From contig JACRKB010000014.1 in the NCBI GenBank assembly GCA_016235545.1, positions 1-41,112 on the forward strand: 41,112 bases of DNA, in the 5' to 3' direction. Below the pieces are notes generated by a model. That model had not been told where the DNA came from and did no database searches. It saw only the letters and a program-made list of their open reading frames with translations. The DNA is from Verrucomicrobiota bacterium. Its GTDB lineage: Bacteria > Verrucomicrobiota > Verrucomicrobiia > Limisphaerales > SXTU01. The position numbers were made by a program, and so were the translations under genes. How positions within the stretch are numbered: the first letter of the stretch is position 1; each line of letters opens with the position of its first letter. Shown here piece by piece: positions 1-6,537 of the stretch.

Positions 1-1428
1 CTCGCGCCGCTCACGAAGGGCGGCCCCGCCCAGTGGCCCGCCGTCGTGACCCGGGGCGTGCCTGGCACGGGCAGCGGCCCTTACGTCGTGGACCACATCA
101 CCGAGCCGGTGCCGAACCCGTGGAACGCCAAGACCTATTTCGGCGGGCACGACTTCTTCACCGATGGCCGCGCGGCGGTCTGCACCTTCCATGGCGACGT
201 GTGGGTCGTCAGTGGCCTCGACGCGACATTGGAGAAGGTGACCTGGAAGCGCTTCGCCTCCGGCCTGTTTCAGCCACTCGGCACTAAGGTCGTGGACGGG
301 AAGGTTTACATCACGGGCCGCGACCAGATTACGCGACTGCACGATTTGAACGGCGACGGCGAGGCGGACTTCTACGAGAACTTCAACAACGACACCTTCG
401 TCACCGCGAACTACCACGAGTTCTGCCTCGGCCTCGACACCGACAAGGCGGGCAACTTCTACTACGCCAAGGGCGCGCCGTGGCCACCGACCGTGCAGTC
501 GCCGCATCAAGGCACGATGCTCAAGGTCTCGAAGGACGGCTCGAAGCTCGACGTGATTGCCACCGGCTTGCGCGCGCCCAACGGCATGGGCATCGGGCCG
601 AACGGGTGGATTACGGTCAGCGACAATCAGGGCCACTACATGCCCTCCAGCAAGCTGAACCTCATCCGCGACGGCGGCTTCTACGGGATGCGCCAGGCCG
701 CGCATGGCAAGGCTCCGCCCGACGACAACATCCACGCCTACGACCAGCCGATGTGCTGGTTGCCGATGAACATGGACAACTCCAGCGGCGGCCAGGTGTG
801 GGTGGAGAGCACGAAGTGGGGCCCGCTCAACGGCCAGCTCCTCTTCATGAGCTACGGCAAGGGCACGCTCTTCGCCGTCATGCCGCAGGAAGTGGACGGC
901 GTGGTGCAGGCGGGCATGGTGCAGTTCCCGCTGAAGTTCCCGAGCGGCACGATGCGCGGTCGCTTCAATCCGAAGGACGGCCAGCTCTACACCACCGGCC
1001 TGCGCGGCTGGCAGACGGCGGGCGTGCGCGACGGCGGGTTCAGCCGCGTGCGTTACACCGGCGCGCCGGTGCGAATGCCGCAGGCGTTGCACGTCTCGAA
1101 GGACGGCGTGCGCATCACCTTCACCACGCCGCTCGACGAGGCCAGCGCCAAGGACGCGGGCAACTGGAACGTGGAGATGTGGAACTACATCTACTCCGGC
1201 GGCTACGGCTCGCCCGAGGTTTCGACCAAGGACGCGAAGGTCAAGCAGCACGACAAACTGGAAGTCACCGCCGTCAATCTCAGCGCGGACAAGAAGACCG
1301 TCACGCTACTGCTCTCCGAACTGACGCCGGCCATGCAGATGAAGATCAAGTTCAACCTCAAGGCCGCCGACGGCTCTCCTGTGAGCAGCGAGATTTACAA
1401 TACCATCCACAAGGTAGCGGGGAAGTGA
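1..1428 (+). CDS. DUF6797-type propeller protein, C-terminal part (5' end cut by window)
   Basis: The reading frame is open from base 1 to a TGA at 1428, so the gene starts outside the window; an internal GTG at 46 is not a convincing start. The visible 476 residues resemble the C-terminal beta-propeller region of large exported Verrucomicrobia/Planctomycetes proteins of the DUF6797 and sugar-dehydrogenase-like type. Typical pieces are GGHDFFTDGRAAVCTFHGDVW, shortened here to GGHDFF and GDVW blades, an ITRLHDLNGDGEADFYENF-like segment (core DLNGDGEAD) and GLRAPNGMGIGPNG. The last 100 residues form a beta-rich domain (ITFTTPLDE, TVTLLLSEL). No CXXCH is visible in this part, so any haem site would lie upstream. 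Periplasmic location is inferred. Family assignment is from recalled motifs and is fairly secure; the substrate is unknown. Confidence 0.75.
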   Translation, partial: LAPLTKGGPAQWPAVVTRGVPGTGSGPYVVDHITEPVPNPWNAKTYFGGHDFFTDGRAAVCTFHGDVWVVSGLDATLEKVTWKRFASGLFQPLGTKVVDGKVYITGRDQITRLHDLNGDGEADFYENFNNDTFVTANYHEFCLGLDTDKAGNFYYAKGAPWPPTVQSPHQGTMLKVSKDGSKLDVIATGLRAPNGMGIGPNGWITVSDNQGHYMPSSKLNLIRDGGFYGMRQAAHGKAPPDDNIHAYDQPMCWLPMNMDNSSGGQVWVESTKWGPLNGQLLFMSYGKGTLFAVMPQEVDGVVQAGMVQFPLKFPSGTMRGRFNPKDGQLYTTGLRGWQTAGVRDGGFSRVRYTGAPVRMPQALHVSKDGVRITFTTPLDEASAKDAGNWNVEMWNYIYSGGYGSPEVSTKDAKVKQHDKLEVTAVNLSADKKTVTLLLSELTPAMQMKIKFNLKAADGSPVSSEIYNTIHKVAGK

Positions 1429-1447
1429 GTCCACAACTCATGCTTCT

Positions 1448-1918
1448 ATGAACTCACGGACAATCGCCAAGGTGGTCTTCGGTTCGTGGAGTTCCTGGTT
1501 CGTCTATCAAGTCTTTGACATGGCGGCGAACATCCATGAGGTCTCCAAACCGGGTGCTTGGCGCTACTCTAGTTGGGTTTTCGGCGGAACCGTGACTGTG
1601 GGCATTGGTTGGTGGCTTGCTTGGAAACTTTACAAGGAGCCAAAAAGGAGCACTGCCAATTGGTTCGCCGTCATCTGTGCGATCCTGATCTGGAAGTTTT
1701 ACGTCGGAGGGATTCTTTTCTTGATGCATCCAGCGTTTGGCGGGCACACGCTTACCGGAGCTATTGTTGAATGGTGGACACGGAGTTCCTCCTCCGTGAC
1801 GACCACCGTCGAAACAGTCGCCCGTTTGCTGCTCTTGCTGTTTTCGGTCGGGTATTGGTCAATACTCTGTTTTGGCAGATCGGCTCCTAAGGAAGGCAAG
1901 CAGACTGGTCCGAGCTGA
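1448..1918 (+). CDS. hypothetical four-helix membrane protein
   Basis: A 156-residue protein starting with ATG 19 bases after the preceding stop. About four hydrophobic segments are visible, roughly residues 8-25, 43-60, 70-93 and 120-141, separated by short charged loops (KLYKEPKRS, then HPAFGGH). The C-terminus is short and polar. I do not recognise a family. Its base composition is visibly less GC-rich and its codon use more relaxed than its neighbours, like two other orphan membrane proteins in this window (21707 and 39047), which suggests more recent acquisition or weak selection. No signal peptide cleavage site or catalytic motif is apparent. Confidence 0.6.
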   Translation: MNSRTIAKVVFGSWSSWFVYQVFDMAANIHEVSKPGAWRYSSWVFGGTVTVGIGWWLAWKLYKEPKRSTANWFAVICAILIWKFYVGGILFLMHPAFGGHTLTGAIVEWWTRSSSSVTTTVETVARLLLLLFSVGYWSILCFGRSAPKEGKQTGPS

Positions 1919-1944
1919 GTTTCACCACACACACACCATATCTC

Positions 1945-2919
1945 ATGAAGCCTAACCTCGTTCCTACCTTACTCCTTGCTGGAACATTTGCCCTCCTCGC
2001 CGCCGACGCCCCCAGACCCAAACCCGCCGCCTACCTCACCGAGGCCGACGCGCGCGCCGCCGGTCCCGACTACGACTTGCAGGGCGAATACGCTGACGCC
2101 GCTCTCGGCGCGCAGGTCATCGCGCTCGGCGACAGCAAATTCCGCCTCGTGCTGCACACGGGCGGCCTACCGGGCGCAGGATGGGACAAGTCCGCGAGGA
2201 CCGAAGTCGAGGGCGCGCTCGACGGCGCGAAGGCCGTCTTCACGAGCGCCGACGGCAAGGCGAGCGGCACCGCGGCTGGTGGACTCCTCACAGGCACGGA
2301 CGCGGCGGGCAAGTCCTTCAAGCTCATCAAAGTCTTCCGCCAAAGTCCCACGCTCGGTGCGAAGCCGCCCGCCGGTGCGAAGGTCCTCTTCGACGGCTCC
2401 AGCCCCGACGCGTGGCAGAATGGGAAGATGGACGACCGCAAACTTCTCCGCTGCGGCACGAAGTCCAAGGACACGATTCAGAGCGGCACGCTGCACATCG
2501 AGTTCTTCCTGCCCTTCAAGCCCCTCGGTCGCGGGCAGGACCGTGGCAACTCCGGCGTCTATCTCCAGGACCGCTACGAGGTGCAGGTGTTGGACAGCTT
2601 CGGCCTCAAGGGCGAGAACAACGAGTGCGGCGGCATCTACTCCAAGCACCGCCCGGCCGTGAACATGTGCCTCCCCGCGCTCACCTGGCAGACCTACGAC
2701 ATCGAGTTCACCGAGGCGCAGTTCGACGCCGCCGGCCTGAAGACCAAGGACGCCACCCTCACCGTGAAGCACAACGGCGTGCTCATCCACGACAAGGCCC
2801 CGGTCAACAGCGCCACCGCCGCCGGCCTCAAGGAAGGCCCGACCCCCGGCCCAATACAGCTTCAAGACCACGGCAACCCCATCTTTTACCGGAACATCTG
2901 GTGGATGCCAGCGAAGTAG
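1945..2919 (+). CDS. DUF1080 (3-keto-disaccharide hydrolase-like) exported protein
   Basis: A 324-residue exported protein with an N-terminal signal peptide (MKPNLVPTLLLAGTFALLAA, cut near residue 20). Residues about 30-130 hold a small domain common in front of DUF1080 in Verrucomicrobia, and residues about 140-322 are the DUF1080 concanavalin-like jelly roll: VLFDGSSPDAWQNG at its start, FFLPFKPLGRGQDRGNSGVY in the middle, YEVQVLDSFG, and an end near GNPIFYRNIWW. The family is linked to hydrolysis of 3-keto-glycosides and glycan breakdown, and is often found beside PVC cytochrome-propeller proteins, as here. ATG at 1945 follows an A/C-rich leader without a Shine-Dalgarno sequence. Exact substrate is unknown. 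Confidence 0.88.
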   Translation: MKPNLVPTLLLAGTFALLAADAPRPKPAAYLTEADARAAGPDYDLQGEYADAALGAQVIALGDSKFRLVLHTGGLPGAGWDKSARTEVEGALDGAKAVFTSADGKASGTAAGGLLTGTDAAGKSFKLIKVFRQSPTLGAKPPAGAKVLFDGSSPDAWQNGKMDDRKLLRCGTKSKDTIQSGTLHIEFFLPFKPLGRGQDRGNSGVYLQDRYEVQVLDSFGLKGENNECGGIYSKHRPAVNMCLPALTWQTYDIEFTEAQFDAAGLKTKDATLTVKHNGVLIHDKAPVNSATAAGLKEGPTPGPIQLQDHGNPIFYRNIWWMPAK

Positions 2920-2936
2920 GCAGCGAAGGGTTTGCT

Positions 2937-3016
2937 GCCACAAAGAGGCACAGAAGGCTCAAAGCCGAAGAACTTGTCCCTGATTCCTCTATGTGCCTTC
3001 TGTGCCTTCTTGTGGC
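2937..3016. repeat. long inverted repeat A
   Basis: Arms of 22 nt at 2937-2958 and 2995-3016 (left arm core CACAAAGAGGCACAGAAGG) are reverse complements apart from a small shift, around a 36-nt loop. The arms are built from short AAGGCACAG-like units and resemble the GCAAAGGCGCAGAG family seen at 15228, 32151, 32299, 36461 and 40708. It fills the gap between the DUF1080 and glutathione peroxidase genes. Confidence 0.85.
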
Positions 3017-3087
3017 CAATCCTCCGGCTGAATCCCGCTCCCCCGCGTCTCGTCGGTAGTTCGCTCGTTCAACCAACACATTCGCAA

Positions 3088-3621
3088 ATGAAACCCATCG
3101 CCCTGCTCGCCACGCTCATGCTCACCGCTTCCGCACTCACCGCCGCGTCCGTCTATGACGCGCCGGTCAAGGACATCAAAGGCAAGGACACCTCGCTGAA
3201 GGCTTTCTCCGGCAAGGTCATCCTCGTCGTCAACGTCGCCTCCAAGTGCGGCCTCACGCCGCAATACAACGGCCTCGAAGCCACCTACAAGAAATACCAG
3301 GCCAAGGGCCTCGTCGTCGCCGGCTTCCCATGCAACCAGTTCGGCAAGCAGGAGCCGGGCACCAACGAGGAAATCCTTTCCTTCTGCTCGACGAAATACA
3401 ACGTGACCTTCCCGATGTTCGACAAGCTGGAGGTCAACGGCCCGGGTCGCCATCCGCTCTACAAGACGCTCATCGGCGAGGGCGGCAAGGACATCGGCTG
3501 GAACTTCGGCAAGTTCCTCGTGGGCCGCGACGGCAAGGTCATCAAGCGCTTCGAGCCGAAGACCGCCCCAGATGCGCCCGAGCTGACAGCGGCCATCGAG
3601 GCCGCGCTCGCGGCGAAGTGA
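3088..3621 (+). CDS. glutathione peroxidase-family thiol peroxidase, exported
   Basis: A 177-residue protein with a signal peptide (residues 1-20, ending LTAA) followed by a full GPx fold. The peroxidatic cysteine is C54 in NVASKCGLTPQYN, the second signature GFPCNQFG carries Q84, and W138-N139 complete the catalytic tetrad. The active residue is Cys, not selenocysteine. C100 lies 46 residues after C54 in FCSTKYNVTF, the position of the resolving cysteine in thioredoxin-dependent GPx-like enzymes, so thioredoxin is a likelier reductant than glutathione (inference). The frame is open upstream to 2932 but that part is repeat A; the ATG at 3088 directly starts the signal peptide. A strong terminator follows. 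Confidence 0.95.
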   Translation: MKPIALLATLMLTASALTAASVYDAPVKDIKGKDTSLKAFSGKVILVVNVASKCGLTPQYNGLEATYKKYQAKGLVVAGFPCNQFGKQEPGTNEEILSFCSTKYNVTFPMFDKLEVNGPGRHPLYKTLIGEGGKDIGWNFGKFLVGRDGKVIKRFEPKTAPDAPELTAAIEAALAAK

Positions 3622-3641
3622 TCTGACTCTGAAAACGCGAG

Positions 3642-3675
3642 GCGCAGGAAGGCAACTTCCCGCGCTTTTGTTTTT
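3642..3675 (+). terminator. rho-independent terminator after the glutathione peroxidase gene
   Basis: A 10-bp GC-rich stem with one mismatch (GCGCAGGAAG at 3642-3651 with CTTCCCGCGC at 3656-3665), a GCAA tetraloop, then TTTTGTTTTT. It sits 20 bases after the stop codon. The opposite-strand gene ends at 3688, so the site separates two convergent genes. Confidence 0.85.
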
Positions 3676-3687
3676 GTCGCTACGCTC

Positions 3688-4956
3688 TTACGCCAGATAC
3701 GGAATTGTCAGTGGTCCTTGCGGCAAAACGGCGACGCGAGCTTCGGGGCCGAGCGAGGCGAGTCGCGCGGCGACTTCCGCGCCGATGTCGCGACAGGGCT
3801 TCAAGTGCGCGGAGGAAAGCACTTCATCCGAGAGTTTGCTGAAGACCAGCACCTCCGCCTTGCGCTGGATGAGCGCCTGGATTTGCGCCTGCCATTGCTC
3901 GGGTTTAACGAAGCCGGGGGTCGCGAGCATCGCGAGGATTTCCTCGGAGCTGGCCGCGCTGCGCAGGAGCTTGTCCAACGGGCTGTTGGCCGGCACGCCT
4001 TCGCTGCACTCGCACGCGAGGATGATCAGGCCGCCGGGCCGCACGATGCGCGCGGCTGCGCTCATGCCCTTCACGCCCTGATAAAGATTCATGTCCAGCG
4101 GGTAGCCGCTGTTCGTCGTCACCACGATGTCGAACGGGTCCTTCACCCGCTGCATCGCGGACTTGCGGACGTATTCGTAACCCACCTTGTGCGCCGCCTG
4201 CATGTCGCCGGCGAAGACGTTGGTGATTTGCTTGGTCTCGTTGAGCGTGACGTTGAGCAGGAAGCTCGGGCCGACGCGCAACGCGATGTCGAGCAACTCC
4301 TCCCACAACGGGTTGCCGTCCGTGATGCCGAAGGCCGCGCGCGGGTCGCCGATGTTGTGCGCGCCGTGGTTGCTCATGACCGTGGCCAGGCCCGCGACGC
4401 CGGGCGCGATGCCCTTCGGCCCGCCGCTGAAGCCGGCAAAGAAATGCGGCTCAATAAAGCCGGTGATGATGCGCACGTCGGCGTGGGCGCAATGGCGGTT
4501 GATGAGCGCGGGCGCGCCGGTGCGGGTGGTGCCGAACTGCACCATGTCCGCGTCGTGCTCGCACTCGTGGTTGATGACGCGGTAGTTCGCCACGACCTCG
4601 GGCGTGAGCATCTTCTCCAGCTCGGCCTTCGTGTTCGGGCGGTGCGTGCCGGTCTGGTTGAGGAGCGTGATCTGGTCGCGCGTGACGCCGTGCTTCGCCA
4701 AGTATTCCAACACCCACGGAATGATGCGGTGGTTCGGTGTGGCGCGTGTGATGTCGGTGAAGTTGACGCACACCTTCGCGCCGGGCGTGAGCCACTCGCG
4801 CAGGGGCTTTGCGCCGATGGGGTTTTCCAGCGCGGCGAGGAGCGCGACCTTCTCGTCGGCGAGCGCGGGATTGTGCGCGGGCTCGATGACCGTGGTGCGG
4901 ACGTCGGGGAATTCGACCGGCAGGTGGCTCTGGCCGTAGGCGAGATTAACTTTCAT
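3688..4956 (-). CDS. LarA-family nickel-pincer racemase-like protein (DUF2088)
   Basis: A 422-residue cytoplasmic protein of the LarA family, whose founding member racemises lactate with a nickel-pincer nucleotide. Residues matching the known LarA active site can be placed: D68 and R71 in NFTDITRATP, H105 in GTHRP, H170 and K180 in EPHFFAGFSGGPKG, H196 in SNHGAHN, and Y291/K295 in NLYQGVKG. Their spacing agrees with Lactiplantibacillus LarA to within three or four positions. The ATG at 4956 begins MKVNLAYGQ; a longer frame to 5001 adds an unlikely 15 residues. No cofactor-making larB, larC or larE lies in the window. LarA homologues act on varied 2-hydroxyacids, so the substrate is open. Confidence 0.88.
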   Translation of the reverse strand: MKVNLAYGQSHLPVEFPDVRTTVIEPAHNPALADEKVALLAALENPIGAKPLREWLTPGAKVCVNFTDITRATPNHRIIPWVLEYLAKHGVTRDQITLLNQTGTHRPNTKAELEKMLTPEVVANYRVINHECEHDADMVQFGTTRTGAPALINRHCAHADVRIITGFIEPHFFAGFSGGPKGIAPGVAGLATVMSNHGAHNIGDPRAAFGITDGNPLWEELLDIALRVGPSFLLNVTLNETKQITNVFAGDMQAAHKVGYEYVRKSAMQRVKDPFDIVVTTNSGYPLDMNLYQGVKGMSAAARIVRPGGLIILACECSEGVPANSPLDKLLRSAASSEEILAMLATPGFVKPEQWQAQIQALIQRKAEVLVFSKLSDEVLSSAHLKPCRDIGAEVAARLASLGPEARVAVLPQGPLTIPYLA

Positions 4957-5017
4957 CGTTTCAAGTGAGGGAAAGGTAGGCGGGGAAAGGCAGTGAGGCA
5001 AAGCGTTTCACTGGGCT

Positions 5018-5090
5018 GGTAGGGCGGGCTGTCCTCAGCCCGCCGCCGCATTCGGACGCCTGCGGCGCGGTGAGGACACCGCGCCCTACC
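5018..5090. repeat. long inverted repeat B
   Basis: Arms of about 28 nt at 5018-5045 and 5063-5090 begin GGTAGGGCG and end CGCCCTACC. The left arm itself contains GGGCTGTCCTCAGCCC, a short hairpin, and the right arm a matching CGCGGTGAGGACACCGCG. The ends (GGTAGGGC) match repeat E at 13212. It lies between the LarA-like start and the NHL gene stop, which is 6 bases beyond the right arm. Confidence 0.85.
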
Positions 5091-5095
5091 TTGCC

Positions 5096-6517
5096 TCAGT
5101 CAGCTCGCAGGATGCGGTAGAAGCGCGACGCGGCCGGTGCGGCATCGGTCTGCGAGATGTCCAACGCGGTGGCGGTTTCGGGGCCGCTGAGGTTTTGCCA
5201 AGCTCCTGTCACACCGTCCTTGAACTGCACTTGGTAGCTGCGCCCTACGACCGTTTCCCACGCAATGACGCGGGCGCTGCCGTCGGAACTGACGCCGACG
5301 GCAAAGGGCGCGAGCAGCTCGCGCACGGTCTGGTTGTAGGTGTCGGCGACGACGAGCTGGCCGCGCGCGGCGATGGCGAGGCCGTAGGGGTTGAAGAAAC
5401 GCGCGAGGCCATTCGCGCCGTCCGCCGCGCCCTCCGCGCCCACGAGGCCGGCGATTGTGCTCACTCTCCCATCCGGCGTGAGGCGGCGGATGGTGTGGTG
5501 CGCGGCGTCGGCGATGTAGAGCGTGCCGTTCGGCGCGAGGGCGAGTTCAGCGGGCTTGCCGAAACGCGCGGAGGCAGCGGGGCCATCAGCGGAACCGTCT
5601 TGTCCGGCAGCTCCGGCGATGGTCGTGACAACACCAGCGGCGGTCACGCGGCGGAGGGTGAAGTTGTTGGCGTCCGAGACGAAGAGCGAGCCGTCCGGCG
5701 CGAGCGCGAGGCCGACGGGGTTGTTGAAGAAGGCGTTGGTGCCGGTGCCGTCAGCGCTGCCGAAGGTCTCCGGGTTGCCGGCGAGAACTGAGACGGTGCC
5801 GTTCGTGGCGATGACACGGATGAGATGATTGCCGCTGTCAGCCACGAAGACCGTGCCATCTGGGGCGACGACGAGGCCGAGAGGTTGGTTGAAGCGGGCG
5901 GAGGTGGCGGGGCCATCTATGTAGTCGGCGGTGCCAGCGGAGCCGGCGAGGGTGGTGACGAGACCGTTCGTGGTGACACGGCGGATGGTGTGGTTGCCGG
6001 TGTCCGAGACGTAGAGCGCGCCGTCCGGGCCGAGGGCGAGGCCGGTGGGGCTGTCGAAGCGGGCGTCGGAACCGGAGCCGTCCGCCGCGCCGGGCGTGCC
6101 GAGCAGGCCGGCCAGCGTGGTGACGACGCCGTTGGTGCCAATGCGGCGGAGGGCGTGGTTTTGGTTGTCGGCGACGAAGATGCTGCCGTCTGCGGCGATG
6201 GCGATGCCGGAGGGGTCGTTGAAGCGGGCGGTGGTGTTGGTGCCATCGAGGGAGCCGGGAGTTTCGGGCAGGCCGGCGAGTGTGCGAACGGAGTCTTGCG
6301 CTGAGACAGTGCGAAGCAGGCAGGTGAGCAGCAACACGAGGGCGAACGTGCAACGCCCGGGTGGCACCCGCGTCTCGCGGGTTGTTTTCTGCGTCCCGCA
6401 GAAAACACGGGCGGCGGAGTCCGAGCTCGCTAGTAAGTTCGCACGCCAAGAATTCGGCGGGACGCCGAATTCGACCCGCCTGAGGCGGGTGCTACCCAGT
6501 TGTGCGGTCGTGCTCAC
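5096..6517 (-). CDS. NHL-repeat exported protein with repeat-derived N-terminus
   Basis: A 473-codon frame. Residues about 75-400 hold six NHL repeats of roughly 55 residues (pattern FNDPSGIAIAADGSIFVADN, then LRRI and VTTLAG), which form a six-bladed beta-propeller. The last 60 residues are a beta-domain ending RFYRILRAD, common at the C-termini of Verrucomicrobia secreted proteins. A signal peptide core CTFALVLLLTCLLRTVSAQ lies at residues 56-74. The frame begins at GTG 6517 and reads through inverted repeat C before reaching the signal peptide; another GTG at 6367 would start just before it. Removing the repeat leaves MSTTAQLG joined to RCTFALV, a normal signal peptide, so in-frame insertion is likely. 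It sits downstream of the cytochrome and porin genes; function is unknown. Confidence 0.82.
   Translation of the reverse strand: MSTTAQLGSTRLRRVEFGVPPNSWRANLLASSDSAARVFCGTQKTTRETRVPPGRCTFALVLLLTCLLRTVSAQDSVRTLAGLPETPGSLDGTNTTARFNDPSGIAIAADGSIFVADNQNHALRRIGTNGVVTTLAGLLGTPGAADGSGSDARFDSPTGLALGPDGALYVSDTGNHTIRRVTTNGLVTTLAGSAGTADYIDGPATSARFNQPLGLVVAPDGTVFVADSGNHLIRVIATNGTVSVLAGNPETFGSADGTGTNAFFNNPVGLALAPDGSLFVSDANNFTLRRVTAAGVVTTIAGAAGQDGSADGPAASARFGKPAELALAPNGTLYIADAAHHTIRRLTPDGRVSTIAGLVGAEGAADGANGLARFFNPYGLAIAARGQLVVADTYNQTVRELLAPFAVGVSSDGSARVIAWETVVGRSYQVQFKDGVTGAWQNLSGPETATALDISQTDAAPAASRFYRILRAD
6359..6497. repeat. inverted repeat C inside the NHL gene, cloverleaf-like
   Basis: Outer arms 6359-6382 and 6474-6497 (24 nt, about 20 pairs; GGGTGGCACCCGCGTC against GGCGGGTGCTACCC). 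Inside are two perfect 9-bp hairpins, 6384-6406 (GTTTTCTGC stem, loop GTCCC) and 6450-6472 (GAATTCGGC stem, loop GGGAC), with CGAGCTCG between them. The two loops are complementary. The 139-bp unit is read in frame as about 46 residues at the N-terminus of the NHL protein. Confidence 0.88.
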
Positions 6518-6537
6518 GCGGTGGGTGTTCGGATGGT

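Noticed and set aside
3600..3690. Selenocysteine insertion in the glutathione peroxidase
   Set aside because: The active-site codon is TGC at the expected place, and no in-frame TGA occurs before the stop.
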